Part shown: in pieces, positions 17,489-25,481 of the stretch
How positions within the stretch are numbered: the first letter of the stretch is position 1
How the letters are laid out: every line of letters starts with the position of its first letter
NCBI RefSeq assembly: GCF_013116825.1
Contig: NZ_JABFNS010000010.1
Location: 1-64,000 of the forward strand
Source of the DNA: Myxococcus xanthus
GTDB lineage: Bacteria; Myxococcota; Myxococcia; Myxococcales; Myxococcaceae
DNA length: 64,000 bases
Reading direction: 5' to 3'
Made by a program: the position numbers and the translations under genes
Notes under the pieces: generated by a model
What the model was told of the DNA's origin: nothing
Databases searched by the model: none
The model's input: only the letters and a program-made list of their open reading frames with translations

Positions 17489-18655
17489 ATGGAACCGCTG
17501 CGCACCTTCTTCATGGAGGACTATCTGGAGGGCTCGCGCTTCACCGCGCGCTTCAACCTGGGGGAGTCCGGTGGACGCCCCGTCACCGTGGGCGAGCTGC
17601 TCCTCGGCTCGGGCGTCAGCGCCGAGCGCGCCGCCGAGGTGTTCCTCTCCACGCCCTTGAATGACAGCCCCAACTGGGGCCGCGCGGACCTGCGCGACGC
17701 GGTGGCGGCCATGCACCCGGGCGCCTCGCGGGACAACGTCCTCATCACCACCGGCACCAGCGAGGCTTTGCTGCTGCTGTTCCGCCAGCTCCGCCCGCGC
17801 AAGGTGGCCCTGGCGTGGCCGGCGTTCCAGCTCCTCTACGAGCTGCCCCAGCGGCAGGGCGCGGAGGTGGTGCGGCTGCCCGTGACATGGGACGTGAACG
17901 GCGTGCCGTCCGTGGACGCGGACCTGTGGCTGGAGCGGCTGGAGCGCGAGCAGCCCGACACCGTCATCATCAACAACCCGCACAATCCCAGCGGCCTGGT
18001 GCTGACGGCGGAGCTGCTGTCGGCGGTGGAGCGCTGGGCGGAGCGGACGGGCGCCACCGTGGTGGGGGACGAGCACTACCGCTTCCTGTCCTCGGAGACG
18101 TCCGTGCTGGGCGCGTCCGTGTACCGGCCGGGTTCGCGGCACTTCGTCACCGGCTCCTTCATCAAGTGCCTGGGCTGCCCGGGGCTGCGCATCGGCTGGA
18201 CGGTGGGTGACACGGCCATGCTGTCGCGGATGCAGAACGAGAAGAACTACACGACGCACACCGTGAATCCGGTGACGGAGTGGGTGGCGCGCGAGGTGTT
18301 GCGGGACCTGGACAGCCCCGCGTTGCGCCGCGCTCGGGAGGACTGGCTGCGCAATCGCGCCACGCTCTCTGCCTTCCTGGCGCGCTCGCGCGGTGTCTAC
18401 GGCGTCGCGCCCCAGGGTGGGCTCGTCACCTGCATCGGCCTGCGGGAGGCCCGGGACGACGCCAGCGCGGAGACGCTGCTCAAGGCCCTGTCGGACGCGG
18501 GCGTGTTCGTCCTGCCGCTGAGCGCCATGGAGGCGGGCTCTCCGGACGGAGCGCATCCGCTGGAGCGCGGGCACGGTTTCCGATTGGGACTGGGCATCGC
18601 GCCGGAGCGCTTCTCCGAGGCGCTGGACGCCATCGAGCGCGCCACCGCGCGCTGA
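17489..18655 (+). CDS. Class I/II PLP aminotransferase-fold enzyme, possibly capreomycidine-synthase-like
   Basis: The 388-aa fold-type I PLP enzyme has the Schiff-base lysine K226 in GSFIKCLGCPGLRIGW, the cofactor-binding INNPHNPSG and a C-terminal arginine segment. The N-terminus (MEPLRTFFMEDYLEG, then FNLGESGGRPVTVGELL) reminds me of VioD-type capreomycidine synthases, which cyclise hydroxyarginine. This is a recalled likeness, not a search result, and no arginine hydroxylase gene is present nearby. It follows the methyltransferase by 18 nt and has GGGAG before the ATG. An ordinary aminotransferase making an unusual amino acid for the NRPS is equally possible. Confidence 0.75.
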   Translation: MEPLRTFFMEDYLEGSRFTARFNLGESGGRPVTVGELLLGSGVSAERAAEVFLSTPLNDSPNWGRADLRDAVAAMHPGASRDNVLITTGTSEALLLLFRQLRPRKVALAWPAFQLLYELPQRQGAEVVRLPVTWDVNGVPSVDADLWLERLEREQPDTVIINNPHNPSGLVLTAELLSAVERWAERTGATVVGDEHYRFLSSETSVLGASVYRPGSRHFVTGSFIKCLGCPGLRIGWTVGDTAMLSRMQNEKNYTTHTVNPVTEWVAREVLRDLDSPALRRAREDWLRNRATLSAFLARSRGVYGVAPQGGLVTCIGLREARDDASAETLLKALSDAGVFVLPLSAMEAGSPDGAHPLERGHGFRLGLGIAPERFSEALDAIERATAR

Positions 18656-18664
18656 GCGCCCGCG

Positions 18665-19642
18665 CTACCGCGTCAGGGATGAGAAGGCATGCTCGCGCGC
18701 GGCATAGTCCGCGTCGCGCAGCAGCAGTTGGTGCACGCGCCCCTGGAAGGGCGTGGGCACCGCGGGGAAGAGGTGGTGCGTGAGGTGGTACTCGTCGTTG
18801 CGCGGGAAGACGAGCCGGTTGAGCCAGCCCCACGCGAAGACGTGATTGCGGGAGCGGTGGAACTCGTCCGCGGAGGAGATGATGCCCGCGTGGTCCACCG
18901 CGTCCGACCAGTAGCGGATGACCTGGTAGGCGACGAAGTAGGGGATGACGTAGGCGCGCAGGAACACGTCCCAACCCACGACGAAGTGCGCCACGGCGAG
19001 CAGGCCGCCGATGAAGCTCCAGCGCAGCAGCGTCACCCAGACCGGGTCCTCGCGGTGGAACAACACCGGGCGGATGAAGGCGGGCAGGTGGATGAGCAGC
19101 AGGGGCCGCAGCAGGTGTGACTTCACGAAGGGCCGGTCCGGGTCCGCGAAGCCGAAGCGGCGGCGCGGCTGGAAGTCCAGGTCCTTCTCCGCGTCGCCCA
19201 GGTGGAGATGGTGGCTGAAGTGGTCCCTGCGATACGGGTCCAGGGCCGTCAGGTCGAGCACCGCCAGCAGGTGCCCCAGGTTCCGGTTGTGGCGCTTGCC
19301 GCGCACGAGCATGCCGTGACACGCCTCATGGAGCATGTTGCCCACCGCGCGAAAGCGCGTCGCGATGAGGAAGGCCAGCAGGGGGTACACGAGCCAGGCG
19401 GCGCGCGGCGCGTGTGGCAGCAGCAGCTCGAACGCCGCCGCCATGGCCACGGCCAGGCCCAGGTGCAGCGCCAGGTGGGCCAACGCGCCGGGCACGGAGT
19501 GCGCGTGGTAGCCGAGCGCGGCGACCTCTCGTGCGTATTCGGCGCGCAGTCTCGCGGCGACGGAGGTCGGGCGCACGCCACGCACGGGCCGGGCGGCTGG
19601 GGACGGCAGGGCGTCGCTGTCCTCCTGCGGCGCGGCGCTCAC
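18665..19642 (-). CDS. Membrane fatty-acid desaturase/hydroxylase family protein
   Basis: The 325-aa integral membrane di-iron enzyme has three histidine boxes: HEACHG (H105), HFSHH (H141) and HLTHHLFP (H286). Hydrophobic spans lie between them. Such enzymes desaturate or hydroxylate acyl chains of lipids or carrier-bound substrates. GTG 19642 is chosen because AAGG precedes it; an ATG 22 codons upstream is possible. It is convergent with the aminotransferase (9-nt gap) and downstream of a tandem 19-bp repeat. It could act on the acyl starter or on membrane lipid. Confidence 0.85.
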   Translation of the reverse strand: MSAAPQEDSDALPSPAARPVRGVRPTSVAARLRAEYAREVAALGYHAHSVPGALAHLALHLGLAVAMAAAFELLLPHAPRAAWLVYPLLAFLIATRFRAVGNMLHEACHGMLVRGKRHNRNLGHLLAVLDLTALDPYRRDHFSHHLHLGDAEKDLDFQPRRRFGFADPDRPFVKSHLLRPLLLIHLPAFIRPVLFHREDPVWVTLLRWSFIGGLLAVAHFVVGWDVFLRAYVIPYFVAYQVIRYWSDAVDHAGIISSADEFHRSRNHVFAWGWLNRLVFPRNDEYHLTHHLFPAVPTPFQGRVHQLLLRDADYAAREHAFSSLTR

Positions 19643-19721
19643 GGGAGACCTTTCGGGGCGAGGGGGGCGGACAGAGGGAACGCTAACCGGGCACCCTTCT
19701 CCGGGCAAGGCGAGGGGCGGG

Positions 19722-19759
19722 AGATGTATCGCGCTGTGTCAGATGTATCGCGCTGTGTC
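19722..19759. repeat. Perfect tandem 19-bp direct repeat
   Basis: The unit AGATGTATCGCGCTGTGTC occurs twice head to tail with no mismatch, at 19722-19740 and 19741-19759. It is less GC-rich than its surroundings. The second copy runs into the stop codon of the minus-strand methyltransferase, and both lie 80-118 bp upstream of the desaturase start. It could be a duplicated operator or a slippage product. Confidence 0.9.
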
Positions 19760-21281
19760 AGGCAGAAGGCGGCCGGGGCGGCGGGGCCAGCGCGGTGGGC
19801 AGGGACACGCCGTCTCGCGCGGCGAACACCAGTTCCTGGGTGGGCAGGGGGATGCAGACGGACGCGGTGAGGCCCACGTCCGCGAGCAGCTTCGCGTACT
19901 CGGAGGCGGACAGCAGGTCGCCCTCGTTCGTCATGAAGCGACGGAAGCCGAAGTAGAGGTGGTCCAGGGGGCCGTCGCGGCGCTCGTTGAGCACGTACTC
20001 GGCGATGACGAGGATGCCGTCCGGACGCAGTGCCCGGGCCACGCGCGCGAAGATGTCTGGGACGTCCTTCGGGCTCAGCACGTTGAGCACCTGGGGGAGG
20101 ATGATGACGTCGAAGTCCGCGGCGCCGAAGTCCTGGGTGAAGAGGTTCCCCGGCCAGAAGCGCGCCCGGTCCGCGACCTCCAGCTTCGCGACGTTGCGGC
20201 GCACCTGCTCCAGCACGATGGCCTGGTCGAAGTACGTGACGTGTGTGGAGGACGACGCGCGCGCGAAGGCCGCGCCCCACACGCCCGAGCCGGTGCCGAT
20301 GTCCAGCACCGCGGCGCCCTCCAGCGGACGCACGCCCGCGAGCGTGGCCGCGGCGCGGCGGCTGAGCTGGAAGTGGGTGGCGAACACGGCGGTGATTTGC
20401 TGGGAGTTGTCCGCGTAGAAGCGCCCGCTCACCTCGGGGTCCTTCAGGTCGAGCACGTAGCGCTCGTGGCGCACCGTCTCGTCCAGGCGCCCGAGGGCCT
20501 CCCAGTACCGCGCGGACACGGACAGCGAGCGCACCAGGTAGGCCAGGGCCTTTCCTTCCAGCAGCGTCTTCGCCTCAGGTGTCAGCGCCCACCCATCCTC
20601 CTGACGCCGCGTCATTCCCAGCACGGCCAGCGCTTCCAGCAGCACCCCCGGGGCCCGCGTGGACGTGGACTCGCCCAGCGCCTGCTCCGTGCGGACGTCC
20701 TCGGCGAGCGCCGCCAACAACCCGCTCTGTCCCGCGGCCAGGAGGACCTGGGTGCGCAGGCCGCTGCGGGTGAAGCGGTCGAAGAAGTCCTCGTGCGCGG
20801 GAGTGGCGAACGGCGTGGGCGCCACCAGTCGCTCGCGCAGGTGGCTGAGTACGTCCCAGCGCTGACCCTCGAAGTCCACCGGCTCGCCGGACTTCACGGC
20901 GTCGGCCAGCAGCCCCATGGGGCCCCACCAGGGGAGCTCGGCTTGGAGCTGCTGGCGGAAGGCGGCGTCGCCCAGGAGGGTGGCGGTGTGGGGCGCGAGG
21001 CTGAAGCGGCGCGCGTCGTCCATGCGGACGAAGTCCAGGCACACCAGCAACTCCAGCAGTGAGCGGAGTCCTCGCGCGGAACAGCCGAGCCGCTCCGCCA
21101 GCGTCTCCACTGGCAGTGGTTCACCACGGCCCTCCACGGTGAGTGCGTCGAAGAGCCCCACCCGGAGCGCTGTCTGGAAGAGGGCGGACTCGTTGGAGGC
21201 GTTGCGCGCCCAGAAGTGGAGTGACTGTGCGAGGGAGACGGGCTCGTGGGGGGCGGCCATGAACCCACAGCTTGTTCCCAC
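19758..21281 (-). CDS. SAM-dependent methyltransferase with doubled N-terminal module, paralogue of 15971-17470
   Basis: The 507-aa protein has the same plan as the methyltransferase at 15971. Two helical/winged-helix units are followed by a SAM domain with VLDIGTGSGVWGAAF, and both proteins share blocks such as RRDGPLD and MTNEGD/VTNEGD near the end. GTG 21281 has GGAGG four bases upstream. ATG 21260, seven codons later, has a poorer site. It is divergent from the starter ligase gene across only 66 bp, so the two probably share a regulatory region. It likely methylates the metabolite or an unusual building block. Confidence 0.8.
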   Translation of the reverse strand: MGTSCGFMAAPHEPVSLAQSLHFWARNASNESALFQTALRVGLFDALTVEGRGEPLPVETLAERLGCSARGLRSLLELLVCLDFVRMDDARRFSLAPHTATLLGDAAFRQQLQAELPWWGPMGLLADAVKSGEPVDFEGQRWDVLSHLRERLVAPTPFATPAHEDFFDRFTRSGLRTQVLLAAGQSGLLAALAEDVRTEQALGESTSTRAPGVLLEALAVLGMTRRQEDGWALTPEAKTLLEGKALAYLVRSLSVSARYWEALGRLDETVRHERYVLDLKDPEVSGRFYADNSQQITAVFATHFQLSRRAAATLAGVRPLEGAAVLDIGTGSGVWGAAFARASSSTHVTYFDQAIVLEQVRRNVAKLEVADRARFWPGNLFTQDFGAADFDVIILPQVLNVLSPKDVPDIFARVARALRPDGILVIAEYVLNERRDGPLDHLYFGFRRFMTNEGDLLSASEYAKLLADVGLTASVCIPLPTQELVFAARDGVSLPTALAPPPRPPSA

Positions 21282-21347
21282 CCGTCCTCCGGGTGCAACC
21301 CGGTGCCCTCGCGGCAGGGCCGGGAGCGGCTCTGATACGCTTGAGAC

Positions 21348-24300
21348 ATGGAATCACGCGCGTCGATGGTGCAACTCGTCGAGGAGTTCCTGCGTGCGGA
21401 AGCGCGCGTCCGTGACGTCTGGGTGTCGCCCGAAGTGGCCTGGGTGGTGCCTCGGCGCGCGGTGCGAGCGGCTGAACTGGACGCACTGCTTCACGAGCGC
21501 CTGGGGCCGGATGTGCCCGCAGTGGCGCTGGTGGACGCGCTGCCCCGGCTCGACTCCGGTGACGTGGACGCGGCGGCGCTGCGCCGGGGCACGCCGCCCG
21601 TGCCCGCGAGGCTTCAGTCCCTGGAGGGCGCGCTCCGGCAACAGGGCATCGAGGCGGTGGCGCTCGTGGGGGCCCGGCGGGACGATGAGGTCCACACGCC
21701 GCTGGACGCCTTGCTTCCCGCCGCGCTGCGACTGAAGGCGGGTGGCGCGGCGCCTGTGTCTTCGTCCCGGACTCCGGCGCGGAATGACGCGGGCAGCCGG
21801 CCTTCCCTCATCGATTCGGGACCGCGCAGCATGCCCGCGGGCGCGCCGCGGACGCTCGTCGAGTTGCTCCAGCAGGCCGTGGCGCACGCTCCCGGTCATG
21901 TCATCACCTTCATCGATGTACAGGGGCAGCGGGAGACGCTGACGTTCGCCGCGCTCTGGGACGAGGCGCTCCGGCTGTGGGGCGGTCTGCGGGCGCGGGG
22001 CGCGAAGTCGGGTGACAGGGTGATGCTCGCGATGGAGCGCCCGGGCGACTTCGTGCGTGGCTTCTGGGCCTGCACGCTCGGCGGCGTGGTGCCGGTGCCG
22101 CTGGCGCTGCCGGCGTCGCTGGAGCGCTCGCAGCCTGGCGTCGCGCGGCTCGTCTCGGTGTCGGAGCGGCTGGAGACACCGTGGCTGCTCACGGAGGCGA
22201 GGGCCACGGCGCCGCTGTCGGAGGCGGGGCTGCGCGCCCTGGCGCTGCAATCCCTGTCGGGCGCGGAGCCGGGGCCCCTCGCGGCCGTGGAGCCGGAGGC
22301 GCCCGCCATCCTCTCCTTCACATCTGGGAGCACCGGGCGGCCCAAGGGCGTGGTGCTGAAGCACGCCAACCTGATGGCGATGGGCGAGGGGATGGTGGCC
22401 GGCGGTTGGTATCTGCCTGGGGACTTGGGCGTGAGCTGGATGCCCTTGGACCACGTGGCGGGGACGAGCTACCCCCACCTGCTCGCGCTGCGCACCCGCA
22501 CGCCCCATGTGCTGGTGGCGCGCGACTACGTCCTGGCGGACGTGCTGCGCTGGCTGGATTTGCTCACGGAGTTCGGCGGGACGATGAGCTGGGCCCCCAA
22601 CTTCGCCTACGGCCTGGTGGCGGACCGGCTGGAGCGCGAGGAGCGCCGCGCGTGGCGGCTGGAGCAGGTGCGCGTGCTGGCCTCTGGTGGAGAGTCCGTG
22701 TTGCCCGCGACGCTCCGGCGCTTCTCCGAGTCCCTTCGCGACAGCGGACTGCGCGAGGACGCGGTGTGTCCGGCCTGGGGCATGGCGGAGACGTCGTCCT
22801 TCTTCTCGATGACGCGGGGCGTGCGGACCCATCCCGTGGAAGCGGCGACGGAGCTGGGCCCGCCTCCGGTGGGCGCGGCCCTGCGTGTGGTGGACGACGC
22901 CGACGCGGTGGTTCCCGAAGGTCAGGTCGGCCATCTGCAGGCCCGGGGGGCGCAGGTGCTGTCCGGCTACCTGGATGACGCGGAGCTCAACGCGCGCTCC
23001 TTCACCGCCGATGGCTGGTTTCGCACCGGGGACATGGCCGTGATTCAGGACGGGCAGATGTCCATCGCGGGCCGCCAGAAGGAGGTCCTCATCCTCCACG
23101 GCAACAACGTCTACCCGCAGGACATCGAGGAGGTGGTGGAGTCGGTGCCTGGCGTGCTGCCGTCGTACACCGTGGCCTGCCCGACGCGGAGCGGCACGGC
23201 CCAGACGGATGAACTGGCTGTCTGCTTCGTGCCCACGCCGGATGCGCCGCCGCTGGCGGAGTTGCTGCGGAGCATCCGGGAGAAGGTGGGCCGGGTGCTC
23301 GGCTTCCATGTCGCGCACCTGTTGCCCCTGGCGCGCGAGCAGGTGCCGCGCACGGAGTTGGGGAAGCGGGGCCGCACCGAATTGCGTCGCCGTTTCGAGG
23401 CGGGCGAGCTGGGGGCCGAGTACCACCGCGCGCTGCGCGTCCTGGGCGGACCCGCCACGATGCCGCCGTGCCTGGCGGTGTCCCGGTGGGTGCCTCGGCC
23501 GCTGGCGTCCAGGGCGGGAACACGCGGTGCCGTGGTCGTCGTCGCGGACGAAGCCTTCACTGAGGCATTGCGCAAACAGGCTGACGGCCGCGAGGTGGTG
23601 CGGGTGGCGCCGGAGGCGAGCGGTGAGCTCGTTCGTGCCATTGAGGCCCTTGCGGAGCGCCGTGTGCCTTGTGGCGACGTGGTGGTGCTGCTGCCGGAGG
23701 CGCCCGCGGTTCGTGAGTCTTTGCTTCGCGGGGAGATGACGGCTCCGGATGCGCGCTTCCAGGACGCTGCCTCCAGCGCGCCTGGCGGAGGCGTCTCCGG
23801 GGGCGTTGCCGCAGCTGCCCAGGGGGCGGTCTCGGATGTCGCGCCGCAAGCGGCGGTGGTCGCTCGCATGGCGCCGCTGCTTCATGCGCTCCAGTCCCTG
23901 GCCAGGCGAGACGAGGGCGCTCCAGTCGTGCGCGTGCTCGCGGTGCTTCCGGAGTCGGGAGGGGACGACGCGGCTTCGCTGGCCGCCTTGCTGACGCCGG
24001 GCCTGCTCTGGAGCGCCGTGGCGGAGGTTCCGGGGCTGGACGCGCGGGTGGCGTGGACGCCTCCGGACGTGTCCGCCACCGCCCATGTTGTCGCCCGCGA
24101 ACTCGCCTCCCAGGATGCCGCGCGCGAGGTGGCGTGGCGGGAAGGCACGCGGTGGGAGCGCGTCTTCACCCCGTGGACGCCGCCAGCGCTCGCGGCACCC
24201 CAGCGCTTGACGCGGGGAGGGCTCTACCTGGTCACAGGCGCGCTCGGTGGCCTGGGACGTGAGTGGGCGCGTCAGCTGCGGCAGGGGCTGGACGCCCGGC

Positions 24301-25388
24301 TGCTGCTCGTGGGGCGGCGCCCTCATGGTTCCGAGGCAATGGCGCTGGAGTCCGAGCTGGGCACCGCGAAGTATGTCTCCGTGGACGTCACGAACGAGGT
24401 CGCGCTTCGGAAGGCCGTGCAGGACGCGGAGGCGCACTTCGGTCAGTCGCTCGACGGCGCCTTCCACTTCGCGGGCACGCTGACGCCCGTCGCGTTGGAG
24501 CACGAGACGCCGGAGACGCTGGTGCGAGGCGCCGCCGCACATGCGCTGGGCGCGAGGGCCCTCGCGGCAGTCTTGAGGGACAGGCCCCAGGCCGTCTGCG
24601 TCTTCGCGGCGTCGTTGATGGGCACGCTGGGCGCGGGTCGCCACGCGGCCTACTGCGCCGGTACGGCCTTCCTCGAACGGTTCGCCGAGCGGTTGACCGC
24701 ACAGGGCCGCCACGCGGTGGCGGTATCACTGAGCCAGGTGCGGGAGACGGGGCTCGCGCGCTCACTGGGGGCCGCGCCGCCGGGCTACCGGGTGCTGGAG
24801 CCATCCCAGGCCCTGGCCTCCGTGGCCTTGGCGGTGGAGCACGCGCCCGCGCACCTGCTGTCGGGCGTGGTGGGGGCGGCCTGGCCCTGGCGTCAGGCGG
24901 GATTGGGCGAGGGGCAGCGCCTGGAGACGGCCCATGTCTTCCTGGTGCAGCGGCCGGGAGACGTCCCGCCCGTGGGGCTCTCCGACGCGGTGCTTCACCC
25001 TCTGCCGGAGTGGCCCCGCCGAGCGGACGGCGCGGTGGACCGTGAGGCGCTGGCCGCCGACCTCTCCGGGGCGGGGGACGGAGCCGCCGCCGGGCCATTC
25101 GAGAGGGTGGTGATGGACGCCTTCCATGAGGTCCTCGGCGCCCAGGGCGTGGGCATTGGTTCTGACTTCTTCACGCTGGGCGGCAGCTCGCTCCAGGCCA
25201 CCCGGGTGGTGGCGCGCATCAACGAGCGCACCGGCCTGCAATTGCGCGAGGTGGCCCTGTTCGAGCACCCCACGGCCACGGCGCTGGCGGAGCACGTGCG
25301 GCGCGTGGTGGACCTGACGCAGTTGGACGTCTCGGTGCTCAGCGACGCGCAGGTGGACCTGCTCCTGCGCGTGCTGGAGCCCACGTGA
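21348..25388 (+). CDS. Starter protein: AMP-dependent acyl ligase - ketoreductase - carrier domain
   Basis: The 1346-aa megasynthase fragment lacks KS, AT and C domains. The ligase (about 170-690) has FTSGSTGRPKG (from residue 324), SWAPNFAYGLVADRL and WFRTGDMAV, more like CoA-ligase/FAAL loading domains than amino-acid A domains. A KR (about 950-1170) has VTGALGGLGREWA, with S1089 and Y1102 in place, but the residue matching the catalytic Asn is T1106 (YCAGTAF). A carrier domain ends the protein (Ser1281 in FTLGGSSLQA). Remnants of adenylation C-terminal subdomains occur at residues 25-85 (LDSGDVDAAALR) and before the carrier (ADGAVDREAL). It probably loads and may reduce the acid passed to the first NRPS condensation domain. 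Confidence 0.85.
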   Translation: MESRASMVQLVEEFLRAEARVRDVWVSPEVAWVVPRRAVRAAELDALLHERLGPDVPAVALVDALPRLDSGDVDAAALRRGTPPVPARLQSLEGALRQQGIEAVALVGARRDDEVHTPLDALLPAALRLKAGGAAPVSSSRTPARNDAGSRPSLIDSGPRSMPAGAPRTLVELLQQAVAHAPGHVITFIDVQGQRETLTFAALWDEALRLWGGLRARGAKSGDRVMLAMERPGDFVRGFWACTLGGVVPVPLALPASLERSQPGVARLVSVSERLETPWLLTEARATAPLSEAGLRALALQSLSGAEPGPLAAVEPEAPAILSFTSGSTGRPKGVVLKHANLMAMGEGMVAGGWYLPGDLGVSWMPLDHVAGTSYPHLLALRTRTPHVLVARDYVLADVLRWLDLLTEFGGTMSWAPNFAYGLVADRLEREERRAWRLEQVRVLASGGESVLPATLRRFSESLRDSGLREDAVCPAWGMAETSSFFSMTRGVRTHPVEAATELGPPPVGAALRVVDDADAVVPEGQVGHLQARGAQVLSGYLDDAELNARSFTADGWFRTGDMAVIQDGQMSIAGRQKEVLILHGNNVYPQDIEEVVESVPGVLPSYTVACPTRSGTAQTDELAVCFVPTPDAPPLAELLRSIREKVGRVLGFHVAHLLPLAREQVPRTELGKRGRTELRRRFEAGELGAEYHRALRVLGGPATMPPCLAVSRWVPRPLASRAGTRGAVVVVADEAFTEALRKQADGREVVRVAPEASGELVRAIEALAERRVPCGDVVVLLPEAPAVRESLLRGEMTAPDARFQDAASSAPGGGVSGGVAAAAQGAVSDVAPQAAVVARMAPLLHALQSLARRDEGAPVVRVLAVLPESGGDDAASLAALLTPGLLWSAVAEVPGLDARVAWTPPDVSATAHVVARELASQDAAREVAWREGTRWERVFTPWTPPALAAPQRLTRGGLYLVTGALGGLGREWARQLRQGLDARLLLVGRRPHGSEAMALESELGTAKYVSVDVTNEVALRKAVQDAEAHFGQSLDGAFHFAGTLTPVALEHETPETLVRGAAAHALGARALAAVLRDRPQAVCVFAASLMGTLGAGRHAAYCAGTAFLERFAERLTAQGRHAVAVSLSQVRETGLARSLGAAPPGYRVLEPSQALASVALAVEHAPAHLLSGVVGAAWPWRQAGLGEGQRLETAHVFLVQRPGDVPPVGLSDAVLHPLPEWPRRADGAVDREALAADLSGAGDGAAAGPFERVVMDAFHEVLGAQGVGIGSDFFTLGGSSLQATRVVARINERTGLQLREVALFEHPTATALAEHVRRVVDLTQLDVSVLSDAQVDLLLRVLEPT

Positions 25389-25481
25389 GCGAGCCGGTAG
25401 TCCCTCCGTCCCGTCCGTTGTAGCGTCCACCCACCCGGGCATACGCCTTGTCCGGGCCTGGCACCGGACCGAGGAGTCTGC

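Noticed and set aside
21354..24713. Minus-strand open frame of over 1100 codons opposite the ligase-KR gene
   Set aside because: Antisense to recognised motifs, with no domain of its own.
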